A stretch of 42,191 nt of DNA from Gammaproteobacteria bacterium (lineage in GTDB: Bacteria > Pseudomonadota > Gammaproteobacteria > Thiohalomonadales > Thiohalomonadaceae): assembly GCA_015231435.1 (NCBI GenBank), contig JADGBN010000012.1, forward strand, positions 1 through 42,191, in the 5' to 3' direction. A program made the position numbers and the translations under genes. The notes under the pieces were generated by a model. It was not told the DNA's origin and did no database searches. It saw nothing but the letters and a program-made list of their open reading frames with translations. Within the stretch, counting starts at the first letter, position 1. Each line of letters opens with the position of its first letter. This document shows, piece after piece, positions 18,222 through 28,028 of the stretch.

Positions 18222-20756
18222 GTGCCTGCGATCCTGATGATTCTTCAGATTAACCACAGATCGTTATTTACGCAGTTTCTCCTGCCGATGATTACCATTG
18301 GCACCCTCGGAGGGGTCATCTCGATCTTCTTTGCGCTCATGCTTTACCAAGATGTGAACCATCTGGGGGAGAGCTATCGCAGTGGCAGTCTCAGATTGCG
18401 TCAACTTGAGTCTATCGAAAACAGTTTTTTAAACTATCGTACCCTCGGCCTAAAGCATCTCACCAGTGAAAGTGCTGCGACAATGGAGAGACTTCGCCAG
18501 CAGCTTCGTAAAGAGTTACAGGCCATTCAATATAACAATGTGTACTTTGGCAACGAAAGGGGCATGACAAACAGCAGCAACCCCAGTCGGCGTGAAACGC
18601 TACGACAAGCCCTCGACGCCTATACTAAGCAGATGGAGGTGGCACTTATTCTTAGTCAGGATTTTGAAAAGGAGAGGGCATTTCAGCTGCTTGCCAAGGC
18701 TGAAGAGGAGCAGATGAGCCCCATTAACAGCAACCTCCAGCACCTGAAACGGCTGAACTTTGAACAGGCGGCAAATCTGCGCGAATCGCTCATTGGCGCG
18801 GCGGGTAACAGTTTAACGATTACCCTTCTCTTCAGTATGGGGGGATTGCTGTTGGTGGTGATAATTACCTTTGTCATCATTCGTCGCACAATTCGCCGCC
18901 TTGCCACACTGATGCAGTGGTCACAGGAGATCTCCCGTGGCCAGTTTGAACTTCCCTTAGCGGAGGAGTCCGGTGATGAGGTTGGGCGACTCGCCATCAC
19001 GATGCGAAAAATGGCAAACAGTATTCACCAGGCGCAGCTGGCTCTGGCAAAGGCGAAAGAGCAGGCCGAAGCGAATGCTGATGCGCTGCGCATTTACGCC
19101 AACGCCTTTGCCAAGAGTGGTGATGCGATTATTATCACCGACCGCGATAACCGTATTATTAACACCAATGCCGCCTTTACGCGTCAAACGGGCTTCTCCC
19201 TTGAGGAGGTAAAAGGCAAAAATCCCGCCATGCTGGGCAGCGGTCAGACCAGCAAGGAGTTCTATCAAAAAATGTGGCAGGCACTCGATCAGGAGAGCTA
19301 CTGGCAAGGTGAAGTGTGGGATCGGAAAAAGAGCGGTGAAATCTACCCAAACTGGGCGGCTATCTCTGCTATTCGTAACGAACTCAATGAGGTGGAGTTC
19401 TATATTGCCAACCTCAGTGATATTTCAGCCAGTAAAGCGAGTGACGCCCATATCGAGCAGCTCGCCCATTACGATGTTCTCACCGGTCTCTTCAACCGTT
19501 TTAGCCTTGAGGAGCAGCTTGACCTTGCGATTCACCAGAGCGAAAACTGTGAACAGCCGCTTGCCCTGCTGCTAATTAATCTTGATCGCTTTAAAAATAT
19601 GAATGACTCCTTCGGCCACCACAACGCCGACATGATATTGGTTACTGTCGCCAGCCGCCTGAAAACCGTCGTTAAAGAGCACGACATTATTGCCCGGATT
19701 GCCGGGGATGAGTTTGTCATTGTCCTCACTTCACTAAAGCGTGCGGATCAGGCGGTACTTATCGCCGAGAGCGTTCTCGCGCTGCTTGCCGCCCCCGTCA
19801 CCCTCAAAGGGCAAGATCTCATCATGAGCGCCAGCATCGGTCTTTGCTACTATGCAAAGGATAGTCACGATGTCGATACGTTATTGCGCAATGCCAGCGT
19901 GGCCATGTTCCATGCCAAAAGTCAGGGGCGGGGAAACTATCAACTGTTTAATCCCGCGATGCTGGCCGCCGCGCAGGAGCGACTGCAAATTGAGAGTGAC
20001 CTGCGCGATGCGCTGCAACAACAGCAGTTTTCACTCCACTACCAACCCCAGATAAACGCCAGCAACGGTATAATTATGGGGGTCGAAGCGCTGCTACGCT
20101 GGCAACACCCCAATGGTCAATGGATAGCTCCCGACAAATTTATCCCCATCGCGGAAGAGTGTGGCCTCATTAACGACATTGGTACCTGGGTGCTTGAGCA
20201 GGCGTGCCGACAACTCGCCCTTTGGCACCATACCCTGCAACAGCCCCTGCGTATGGCCGTCAACCTTTCTGCAAAGCAGCTGCAAATGCCAGATCTAATT
20301 GAAATTGTCAGCAATAACCTACAACGTAATCAGCTTGAGGGGTATGAGCTTGAACTTGAAATCACCGAAACTGCGGCAATGAACGACCCGCAACTAGCGG
20401 TGACCCAGTTAGTCGGGTTACGACGTCTCGGCGTCACCCTCGCCATTGATGATTTTGGTACCGGCTACTCCTCCCTTGCCTACCTTAAAAGGCTGCCAAT
20501 CAATATCTTAAAGCTTGACCGCAGTTTTGTGATGGATATTGAGCACGATGCCGGTAACGCCGAAATTAGTATTGCCACGGTTGCCCTCGCCCATACCCTG
20601 GGTCTAAAAGTGATCGCCGAGGGGGTTGAAAATACGGTACAACGCGACTTTCTCACCCGCCACCACTGCGACTATCTGCAGGGCTACCTCTTTTCCAAGC
20701 CGCTGCCAGCCACGGCAATTCCTGACTTTATCACCACCTATCAACAAAACTTATGA
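18222..20756 (+). CDS. transmembrane HAMP-PAS-GGDEF-EAL protein (c-di-GMP turnover)
   Basis: TM segment and HAMP ([22 protein letters not shown]), [14 protein letters not shown] (AGDEF), [67 protein letters not shown] start directly abuts the upstream TGA. Confidence 0.92.
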   Translation: MPAILMILQINHRSLFTQFLLPMITIGTLGGVISIFFALMLYQDVNHLGESYRSGSLRLRQLESIENSFLNYRTLGLKHLTSESAATMERLRQQLRKELQAIQYNNVYFGNERGMTNSSNPSRRETLRQALDAYTKQMEVALILSQDFEKERAFQLLAKAEEEQMSPINSNLQHLKRLNFEQAANLRESLIGAAGNSLTITLLFSMGGLLLVVIITFVIIRRTIRRLATLMQWSQEISRGQFELPLAEESGDEVGRLAITMRKMANSIHQAQLALAKAKEQAEANADALRIYANAFAKSGDAIIITDRDNRIINTNAAFTRQTGFSLEEVKGKNPAMLGSGQTSKEFYQKMWQALDQESYWQGEVWDRKKSGEIYPNWAAISAIRNELNEVEFYIANLSDISASKASDAHIEQLAHYDVLTGLFNRFSLEEQLDLAIHQSENCEQPLALLLINLDRFKNMNDSFGHHNADMILVTVASRLKTVVKEHDIIARIAGDEFVIVLTSLKRADQAVLIAESVLALLAAPVTLKGQDLIMSASIGLCYYAKDSHDVDTLLRNASVAMFHAKSQGRGNYQLFNPAMLAAAQERLQIESDLRDALQQQQFSLHYQPQINASNGIIMGVEALLRWQHPNGQWIAPDKFIPIAEECGLINDIGTWVLEQACRQLALWHHTLQQPLRMAVNLSAKQLQMPDLIEIVSNNLQRNQLEGYELELEITETAAMNDPQLAVTQLVGLRRLGVTLAIDDFGTGYSSLAYLKRLPINILKLDRSFVMDIEHDAGNAEISIATVALAHTLGLKVIAEGVENTVQRDFLTRHHCDYLQGYLFSKPLPATAIPDFITTYQQNL

Positions 20757-21547
20757 ACATCTACCTTATCCTCGCCCTGTTAGCTGCGGTGGCTACCGCG
20801 CTACTCTTCTGGTTTGCCCATCAAGTTGGCAAAAAAATTCATCTCATATTAGAGACGGAGGCCGTCTCAATCGCCTTTTTGCAAGAGCTGCAACAATCGA
20901 TGCAGGAGAGCGTCGGCGCCGGATCGATGCACTACTTCACCGAGGTAAATGGCAGCGCCATCTCCCCTGCGCCACTGCTTAGCCCGCTTGGTCAGGTGGC
21001 GTGCGTCTATTATCAAATGAAGGTAAGCCGACGCTACGAAGAGAGCTACTACAGCCGTGACAAGGAGGGTAATCGCACCCACCATACCCGCAGTGGCAGT
21101 GACACCATTAGTGATGAGAGCCGCTTCGCCCCCCTCGAAATTGAGGATGCGAGCGGCCGCCTAACCATCGACCCACAGGGGGCAGAGTTACGCCCGCTCA
21201 CCACCTTTGACCGTTTTGAACCTGCTCGCGCCGGTGCGGTGCTGAACATCGGTGACTATCAGTTAACCATCCCCGAACAGCTCAAACAGGGGGAGCAGCG
21301 CACCCTTGGCTACCACTTTCACGAAACCGCCATCCCGCTACAGCAGACGCTCTATGTCATGGGTGAGGTCAATGACCGTGATGGCACGCTGGTGCTGGAG
21401 AGATCCGCCAATAAAGCGCATCGTTTTATCATTAGTTGCGAAACGGAGGAGGCGCTGCTTGCCGCCGCCCAGAGACAACAGCAGTATCTGAAGATCGCAG
21501 CCGTTGTTGCCCTATTGGCGGCGGTGATTCTCCCCTTCTTTGCCTAA
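20753..21547 (+). CDS. GIDE-domain (MULAN/MAPL E3-ligase-like) membrane protein
   Basis: N- and C-terminal TM helices; [71 protein letters not shown] fit bacterial GIDE-family proteins. Confidence 0.65.
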   Translation: MNIYLILALLAAVATALLFWFAHQVGKKIHLILETEAVSIAFLQELQQSMQESVGAGSMHYFTEVNGSAISPAPLLSPLGQVACVYYQMKVSRRYEESYYSRDKEGNRTHHTRSGSDTISDESRFAPLEIEDASGRLTIDPQGAELRPLTTFDRFEPARAGAVLNIGDYQLTIPEQLKQGEQRTLGYHFHETAIPLQQTLYVMGEVNDRDGTLVLERSANKAHRFIISCETEEALLAAAQRQQQYLKIAAVVALLAAVILPFFA

Positions 21548-21584
21548 AAGCATATAATGTGCACTTTTTCATCGGAGCTACCCT

Positions 21585-22328
21585 ATGCACACCCTGTTTC
21601 GCCCGCTATTAACCACCCTGATGCTACTTTCGCTCACCGGCCTCTGTTATGCGGCTGCCGCCCTGCAACAACGCGATATTAAGGTTGGCGATGGCGACAC
21701 AGCCGTGCGCTTTAGCAAAGTGAGCGTTCACTACAGCGGCTGGTTGGAGAACGGCACCAAGTTCGACTCCAGTCTTGATCGTAGCCAGCCCTTTGAATTC
21801 ACGATTGGCGCGGGGCAGGTGATTAGTGGTTGGGAGCAGGGAGTTGTCGGTATGCGGGTTGGTGGCAAGCGCGAACTGATTATTCCACCCGAGCTTGGCT
21901 ATGGTAAACGTGGTGCGGCGGGGGTGATCCCGGCTGACGCAACGCTGCGCTTTGAGATTGAACTACTGGGGGTCACCCCGCCAGCATTTCATTCAATTAA
22001 TAACCCGGAGACAGAGGATTATCTTAGCAAGGGGATTAAGATAATTGATATTCGCCTTCCTGAAGAGTGGAAACAGACCGGCGTTATCAAAGAGAGTATT
22101 CGCCTGACTGCTTTTAATGCCCGCGGTCAGCTGATACCCACCTTTGCCGATGAACTTGCCAAGCTGGTTAGCAAAGATGAACCCTTTATGATCATCTGCA
22201 GAACCGGCAACCGCACCAGCGTTCTCGCCCAGGCTTTAAGCGAGCGACTTGGCTATAAAAATGTTCTGAACGTTGAGAAAGGGATCACCCACTGGATTAA
22301 AGAGGGGTTGCCAGTAAGCAAGGATTAA
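21585..22328 (+). CDS. secreted FKBP-type peptidyl-prolyl isomerase fused to C-terminal rhodanese-like domain
   Basis: Signal peptide; FKBP motifs [60 protein letters not shown]; rhodanese [10 protein letters not shown]...[17 protein letters not shown]. Confidence 0.88.
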   Translation: MHTLFRPLLTTLMLLSLTGLCYAAAALQQRDIKVGDGDTAVRFSKVSVHYSGWLENGTKFDSSLDRSQPFEFTIGAGQVISGWEQGVVGMRVGGKRELIIPPELGYGKRGAAGVIPADATLRFEIELLGVTPPAFHSINNPETEDYLSKGIKIIDIRLPEEWKQTGVIKESIRLTAFNARGQLIPTFADELAKLVSKDEPFMIICRTGNRTSVLAQALSERLGYKNVLNVEKGITHWIKEGLPVSKD

Positions 22329-22357
22329 CGCAAACGGGCATTAACAGCATTATGCAA

Positions 22358-22918
22358 TCAACCAAACGACTGCCTGGTAAACTCGGTCGCCTGACATTTT
22401 GGGCAGTTTGGAATGCGTAATGGCTGGGTAAAGGTGATGGTTTCGCCACACTCCAAGCAGACCAGCGTACCGATACCGCCAATCTCACCACTGTGCCAGA
22501 GAACCGCCACCGGATTGTCGGAGTCGGCCTCTTGGCGCAGGGTATCGGTAAACTGCTGGAGTTCGACACGGGTACGGTCAACTGACTGGACAAAGGCCTC
22601 GGCAAGCGTTGTTTCAATTAGCGCCAGATCAAAACGTAGCCAGTCGCGTAACTCACTCCCGCCCTGAATTAAAAAACGCGCCGCATCATCCAGATCACGT
22701 TTTAGATAGTCGCCGATACGCTGCTGCTCCTCTCGACTTAACTCCTGCAACTCGGAAAGCTGTTCCGGCAGGGAGTCAATCTGCTGATAGAGTGTCAGAT
22801 CTGGCTGGCTATCGCTGCGGTAGAGGTTATGTAGCTTTAGTAACAGCTGATGATAAGCCGTTGCAAACTGCTCACCCACGCCACCCTCCGATGGTGAATT
22901 GCCCCTGTGCTCACTCAT
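22358..22918 (-). CDS. zinc ribbon-containing protein (DUF1451-like)
   Basis: GEIGGIGTLVCLECGETITFTQPLRIPNCPKCQATEFTRQ C-terminal zinc ribbon; ATGA overlap with upstream gene. Confidence 0.7.
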   Translation of the reverse strand: MSEHRGNSPSEGGVGEQFATAYHQLLLKLHNLYRSDSQPDLTLYQQIDSLPEQLSELQELSREEQQRIGDYLKRDLDDAARFLIQGGSELRDWLRFDLALIETTLAEAFVQSVDRTRVELQQFTDTLRQEADSDNPVAVLWHSGEIGGIGTLVCLECGETITFTQPLRIPNCPKCQATEFTRQSFG

Positions 22919-23160
22919 AAATCCTCCTGTTGATGGCGTTGCATTATTTCCCGGCAATCAGGACAGATATGTCGCCCCGATGCATCAATCACCCAACCAG
23001 AACTTAAGGCAGCCTCCGGCGTTGCCACTTCAAGCCAGCGCCGACCATCGGTAATACGTCGCCCCGAGCGGGTATTACGCTTATCACTGCGACGATAATC
23101 GGGAATACGCACGCCATCATGGTTACAGATGTCACAAAACAGAAAAGTACGAATCGACAT
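22915..23160 (-). CDS. small CxxC...CxxC hypothetical protein
   Basis: 81 aa with CDIC and CPDC pairs; translationally coupled to the downstream zinc-ribbon gene. Confidence 0.5.
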   Translation of the reverse strand: MSIRTFLFCDICNHDGVRIPDYRRSDKRNTRSGRRITDGRRWLEVATPEAALSSGWVIDASGRHICPDCREIMQRHQQEDL

Positions 23161-23186
23161 AGAAGCAGCCCTAGCAAATGGTTATC

Positions 23187-23585
23187 CTAACACTCGTTAC
23201 GTTCAATGCGCTCAAAAATATTAATCACATTATCAAAACTCTTTTTAAATTCAGACCACGCCGCACTACTCCAACTTTTCTGTGATCTCCAGTTGGCATG
23301 AAGATCTTTAACAGCGCTCGATAACCCCTTTTGCCCCTCTACCTGCGCTGCCGCCTGCAAAGATTTTGTCATTTTTTCCATTGAGCTCGCCAGATCACGG
23401 TGGCCAGCAACCTGCGCAGCACTCAAACTATCCAGGTAGTAGGCCACCGAATCGATAGCTGAGACAGTCTCATCCAGATCATCACAGCTTAACCCTGCTG
23501 CCGACAACGCAGTTGCGGTAAAAAGTGTGGCAGCAAACGCAACAACGAGGGAAAAACGGTGAACAACGTTCATTAACAACCTCAA
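23187..23585 (-). CDS. hypothetical secreted protein
   Basis: N-terminal signal peptide-like segment (VVAFAATLFTATALSAAG); no recognised domain. Confidence 0.5.
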   Translation of the reverse strand: MRLLMNVVHRFSLVVAFAATLFTATALSAAGLSCDDLDETVSAIDSVAYYLDSLSAAQVAGHRDLASSMEKMTKSLQAAAQVEGQKGLSSAVKDLHANWRSQKSWSSAAWSEFKKSFDNVINIFERIERNEC

Positions 23586-23640
23586 AAATTAAAGTTAACA
23601 GGGGAGCTAAAAGGGAGTGGTTAAATAGTAAACAGTGACA

Positions 23641-24498
23641 CTAACGTAGGTTAGCCTGCTTACTGCTTGGAATATTGGCATTAAGCGCCAAGGAGAAGTT
23701 GGCAAAATCGAGGGTGGCAGTATCCAAGCCAACACCGGCAAAGTTGGCACTTTCAACATTGGCACTGCGTAAGTTGGCACCACTCATGCGTGCGTAGGAG
23801 AGATTGGCCTGACGTAGATTGGCGCGCGACAGATCTGCTGTTTGCAGGGTCGTTCGCGAGAGATTAGCGCCGCTTAGATTACACTGTTGTAACTTGGCAC
23901 GGGTGAGAATTGCTGGTTGCTGTGTCTCCTCACCGCTAAACAGCGCATGACTCAAATTGGCACCATTCAAATTGGCGAAATTCAGTCGTACCCCGCAGAG
24001 ATCGGCATCACTTAAATCAGCACCCTGCAGATCGACCTCAACCATTTTGGCATCACAAAGCGTGGTGCGTTTGAGAGTGGCTGCACCCAGAAGTGCCCGC
24101 GACATCTCTGCTTGACTTAAATCGGCATCGCTTAAATCAGCCCCAGCAAGGTTTACATTTTGTAAGTCAGTACCAATCATCTGTGCACCAATTAGACTCG
24201 CCTGACTCAAATTAGCAGCGGCAGCACTATTTTGATGTCCCAATAACGCCTTGGAGAGGTTGGCACCATCGAGTTTGCAGCGCTGCATCGAGGCGCGCTG
24301 CAAATTGGCACCATGCAGCTTTGCGCCACTCAAATCAGCATCATCCAAAATAGCACTACTTAAATTACAGCGACTCAGATCCTGTTGACGCAAGTCAGCT
24401 TTGGTTAAATTCAGATCACGCAAATCAGCTCCCGCTAAAGTAGCTCCCTCAACAGCGTAGAGCACCACACCGCTGCCCATCTCCTTAATCTCAACCAC
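23641..24498 (-). CDS. pentapeptide-repeat protein
   Basis: Continuous A(D/N)LxxA pentapeptides such as ADLRDLNLTKADLRQQDLSRCNLSSAILDDADLSGAKLHGANL. Confidence 0.93.
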   Translation of the reverse strand: MVEIKEMGSGVVLYAVEGATLAGADLRDLNLTKADLRQQDLSRCNLSSAILDDADLSGAKLHGANLQRASMQRCKLDGANLSKALLGHQNSAAAANLSQASLIGAQMIGTDLQNVNLAGADLSDADLSQAEMSRALLGAATLKRTTLCDAKMVEVDLQGADLSDADLCGVRLNFANLNGANLSHALFSGEETQQPAILTRAKLQQCNLSGANLSRTTLQTADLSRANLRQANLSYARMSGANLRSANVESANFAGVGLDTATLDFANFSLALNANIPSSKQANLR

Positions 24499-24527
24499 AA
24501 CCCGTTCTCCTTTTTCTTCGGTTATAT

Positions 24528-25157
24528 TTAACGTTTACTACCCGTCATCTCGAGGTAGCGCTGATAGTCCCGATCATAGGTCTCAATAATCGACTGCCGC
24601 TCCTGCTGGTTACGCTCAATCATCTCTTCACGGGATTTAATCCGCTGCTGCAGGGTATCGATAGCGCTTTGCAGATCCGCAGGAATGGCCTGATTAGCTG
24701 CTTGATGTTTCTGCACACTCTCCATTTCAGAGTCAAGTTTACGTTGAAACTGGGAGATTACCTCTTTGGCATTGTTAATGGTGTTATCGATAATAGCTAC
24801 CTGCCGATCGCGCACGGCAAGAATATCTTCGGCGCGCAGATAGGTCGATAAGAGCACCTGATCCTTCTCATTTTGCAGATCGAGTTCATGCTGAATACGC
24901 CTCTCCTCAAGTAACTGCTCACGGCTCTTAGCGCGGTCAACCTCCTCAACCACCAGACCCCGCTCGTTAAATGTCTTGCTCTCCTTCTGAATATATTCAG
25001 GCGGTATCGTATCGCCACACTCTCTAACACCCTGATTATTAGTCCAGCACTTATATGATGCTGCGTCGAGCGGGGCGACACTCAAACAGGCAAAAGTCAC
25101 CACCGTGCCAATAGCAGTAGTGACCACCTGACGCGCCGATAATTGATGCTGCGGCAT
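24528..25157 (-). CDS. DUF4124-like secreted protein with coiled-coil C-terminus
   Basis: Signal peptide, SYKCWTNNQGVRECGDTIPPEY N-terminal domain, long charged helical C-terminus. Confidence 0.6.
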   Translation of the reverse strand: MPQHQLSARQVVTTAIGTVVTFACLSVAPLDAASYKCWTNNQGVRECGDTIPPEYIQKESKTFNERGLVVEEVDRAKSREQLLEERRIQHELDLQNEKDQVLLSTYLRAEDILAVRDRQVAIIDNTINNAKEVISQFQRKLDSEMESVQKHQAANQAIPADLQSAIDTLQQRIKSREEMIERNQQERQSIIETYDRDYQRYLEMTGSKR

Positions 25158-25223
25158 ACTATCCTTCCTTAATATAATTACCCAAGAAACCAAGCGGGAT
25201 GGTAGATCATCTCGCGATTAGAG

Positions 25224-26552
25224 TCACGCACTCTCGCTGGGGTGTTTACCGTTCATAATCGCCTCAATCTCCGCAATTTCACGCGGCGCGGTGGTGAGCA
25301 CCCGATGCCCCTCTTTAGTCACCAGCAGATTATCCTCAATGCGCACCCCGATATTCCACCAGCGCTTGTCAACATTTTTACTCTCTGCGGGAATATAGAG
25401 CCCCGGCTCAATGGTCAGCACCATACCCGGTTCAAAAAGACGCCAGACATCGCCGATTTTATACTCCCCAACATCATGCACATCCATACCCAACCAGTGG
25501 CCGGTACGATGCAGGTAGAACTGCTTATACCCCTCTTTACGAATAAGCGTCGCGACGCGCCCCTTAAGCAGCCCCAACTCAACCAGCCCTTTCGTCAGGA
25601 CCCGCACCGCAGCCTCATGTGGCTGATTCCAGTGGTTGCCCGGCTTAACCTCGGCCATGGCCGCCTGCTGCGCCTTTAACACCAGGACGTAAATCGCCCG
25701 CTGCTCCGCGGTAAAACGCCCGGAGACCGGAAAGGTACGGGTAATATCCGCAGCGTAGTAGTCATATTCGGCACCGGCATCGATAAGTACCAAATCACCG
25801 TTGCGCAATTTTTTATTATTATCGGTGTAGTGAAGAATACAACCATTACCACCGCCGCCAACAATTGACGGGTAGGCGACATGACGCCCGCCACGTTGCT
25901 GCATCTGATAGGTGATCTCTCCCTCCAACTGATACTCATAGAGCCCTGCACGACAATGACGCATCGCCGCCAGGTGGGCAGCACTGGAGATCGCTGCCGC
26001 CTCACACATCACCTTCACCTCGGCCGCACTTTTAAACAGACGCATCTCATGCAGCATCTGATCAAGGGCGATGAACTCGCTGGGCGCATGTACCCCAGAT
26101 CGGCTCTGCCGCCGCAACTGCTTTATCCAGTTCATCACCTGTTGGTCAAAGTCCTGATTACACCCCATCGCGTAATAGACACGGTTACGCTTCTCCAGGA
26201 GTCCGGGAAGGATCTCATCAATATCACTTATCGGAAAACTGTCATTAGCACCATAAATCTCTCGCGCCCCCTCAAGCCCCGCCCGCAGGCCATCCCAGGT
26301 CTCCCGCGCCGCATCACGCTCACGACAAAAAAGAATATACTCACCATGTTCACGACCGGGAATAATCACCGCAACCGCCTCGGGTTCGGCAAAACCGGTC
26401 AGATAGTAAAAGTCGCTGTCGGGACGATAGGGGTGATCAATATCACGGTTACGCTGGCGCACCGGCGCGGTTGGTAAAATCGCAATCGAGTAATCTCCCA
26501 TGCGGCTCATTAACTGCCGCCGCCGTCTGGCAAACTCTGTTTTTCGCAACAT
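25224..26552 (-). CDS. pepP: Xaa-Pro aminopeptidase
   Basis: RNRDIDHPYRPDSDFYYLTGFAEPEAVAVI, LIDAGAEYDYYAADITRTFPVSGRFT, HRTGHWLGMDVHDVG, GMVLTIEPGLYI metallopeptidase motifs. Confidence 0.95.
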   Translation of the reverse strand: MLRKTEFARRRRQLMSRMGDYSIAILPTAPVRQRNRDIDHPYRPDSDFYYLTGFAEPEAVAVIIPGREHGEYILFCRERDAARETWDGLRAGLEGAREIYGANDSFPISDIDEILPGLLEKRNRVYYAMGCNQDFDQQVMNWIKQLRRQSRSGVHAPSEFIALDQMLHEMRLFKSAAEVKVMCEAAAISSAAHLAAMRHCRAGLYEYQLEGEITYQMQQRGGRHVAYPSIVGGGGNGCILHYTDNNKKLRNGDLVLIDAGAEYDYYAADITRTFPVSGRFTAEQRAIYVLVLKAQQAAMAEVKPGNHWNQPHEAAVRVLTKGLVELGLLKGRVATLIRKEGYKQFYLHRTGHWLGMDVHDVGEYKIGDVWRLFEPGMVLTIEPGLYIPAESKNVDKRWWNIGVRIEDNLLVTKEGHRVLTTAPREIAEIEAIMNGKHPSESA

Positions 26553-26580
26553 CGCCTTCGCTATCCTTAGGGGGTAACCA

Positions 26581-27192
26581 TTAGTGCAGGGTCGGTGAAG
26601 TGGGCATGATCAGCGCCTTTGCTGCCTGCCCGTCAAGTTCGAGAAGATCATCGCGCAGTGACAGCACCCCAATACGCACATATTCGATAATCTCCTGTAA
26701 CGCCTGCTCGTCCTCCTCGTCACGCTCCCCATCACCATCTTCATCCGTTGTCAGGGTTGTTGCCTCAAGACGTGAGATATCCAGAAGATCATTGACCATT
26801 TCGCGTGAAGCAGCGGTGAGGCTATCCAGCCTGAAAGCGGCATCGCCACACAGTCCCAGAGTGAACCCCTGACACCAGAGCGCTAACCCCTGCATACGCA
26901 ACCAGAGCGGTTGATCATCCGCAGGAAGCAGTGGGGTAAATACCAGCAATGGATCAGCCAAATCACTGTCAATCGTGCGCATCTCCAAAAGCAGCGGCGG
27001 GATCGCTTCACTATGTAGCAGATTACCGGGTTCGATGGTAATACCCAGCAGACTTTGCCACTGTGCCAGGCTGGGAATGCCGCTACGACAGATAATCGCC
27101 GTAACGCAGCCATGAAACTCTTCCGTATGCAACGGGGAACCAAGACGCTGTAACAGTTCTCCCAACGCTGCGTATCGCCGACCCTCTTCCAT
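26581..27192 (-). CDS. UPF0149 family (YgfB-like) protein
   Basis: EEFHGCVTAIICRSG, WCQGFTLGLC, DLLDISRLE, DEQALQEIIEYVRIGVL; conserved position next to pepP and zapA; start adjusted to MEEGRRYAALGE. Confidence 0.8.
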   Translation of the reverse strand: MEEGRRYAALGELLQRLGSPLHTEEFHGCVTAIICRSGIPSLAQWQSLLGITIEPGNLLHSEAIPPLLLEMRTIDSDLADPLLVFTPLLPADDQPLWLRMQGLALWCQGFTLGLCGDAAFRLDSLTAASREMVNDLLDISRLEATTLTTDEDGDGERDEEDEQALQEIIEYVRIGVLSLRDDLLELDGQAAKALIMPTSPTLH

Positions 27193-27283
27193 ATTATCTA
27201 CCTTAAATTTAACTGGATGAATTGACCCCATGGGGGGGGCGCTCTATAGTGACAGACTGAAACTGTGGAGTATCAGAAGAGCT

Positions 27284-27490
27284 ATGAACCTGAACGATCT
27301 TACCAAAATTGAGGGCGCAATCGACGGCCTGTTGCAACAGATTCAGCAACTGCAGCTGGAAAATCAGGCGCTGCGCCACAATCAGGCTAATTTAATTGAT
27401 GAACGTGGTCGTCTCATTGAAAAAAATGAACGCGCTCGCCAGCGTGTTGAAGCGATTATTCAGCGGCTTAAGGCGATGGAACCCGCTTAA
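27284..27490 (+). CDS. short coiled-coil protein (TIGR02449-like), upstream of zapA
   Basis: MNLNDLTKIEGAIDGLLQQIQQLQLENQALRHNQANLIDERGRLIEKNERARQRVEAIIQRLKAME; typical position before zapA. Confidence 0.7.
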   Translation: MNLNDLTKIEGAIDGLLQQIQQLQLENQALRHNQANLIDERGRLIEKNERARQRVEAIIQRLKAMEPA

Positions 27491-27542
27491 CCCTCCCCCA
27501 GACCAACAGAGCCCGAAAGTGGCAACCTATTGAGCAGATCCC

Positions 27543-27839
27543 ATGACTACAAATAATCAGGAACAAGTCCAAATTCTCGACAAGAACTTTAACATCAGTT
27601 GTCCTCCCGAAGAGCGGCAGTCTCTGCTTAACTCGGCAAAACTGCTGGATGAGAAGATGCGTGAAATTCGGCAGCAGAGCAAAATTAACAACCTTGAACG
27701 CATCGCCATTATGGCGGGGCTTAATCTTGCCCATGAACTCCTGCTCGAACGCCAAAGCGGGCTAAGTGAGGAGGTCATTAATCGCCTGCAACAGATTTCA
27801 AATAAAATCAACCTTGCACTCAACCAGCAATCACAGTAA
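27543..27839 (+). CDS. zapA: cell division protein ZapA
   Basis: VQILDKNFNISCPPEERQSLLNSAKLLDEKMREIR...ERIAIMAGLNLAHELL; conserved synteny with 6S RNA and fau. Confidence 0.9.
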   Translation: MTTNNQEQVQILDKNFNISCPPEERQSLLNSAKLLDEKMREIRQQSKINNLERIAIMAGLNLAHELLLERQSGLSEEVINRLQQISNKINLALNQQSQ

Positions 27840-27845
27840 ATTAGC

Positions 27846-28028
27846 AGTGGGTCTTCTCTGCGGTGTTCGCCAGCTGCCGGGTATTTTCTTGAGCCTGTTT
27901 TCTGCCCCGGGATGGTTAATTGGTTACTGTGTGCATGTCTGCTCGTCAGAAAGCCTAATGTTACCAATCTCAATCCCACTTGAACCACTGGGTTCAAGAA
28001 CAAAGGACGCAGCGGCACCGTGGTAAGG
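27846..28028 (+). ncRNA. ssrS: 6S RNA (approximate ends)
   Basis: Between zapA and fau; conserved CTTGAACCACTGGGTTCAAG hairpin; 5' CTGCGGTGTTCGCC and 3' AGCGGCACCGTGG can form a closing stem like E. coli 6S. Confidence 0.87.

Noticed and set aside
23641-24498. Regularly spaced short repeats that could suggest a CRISPR-like array
   Set aside because: Periodicity is the 15-nt codon pattern of a pentapeptide-repeat protein; no spacer-repeat structure.
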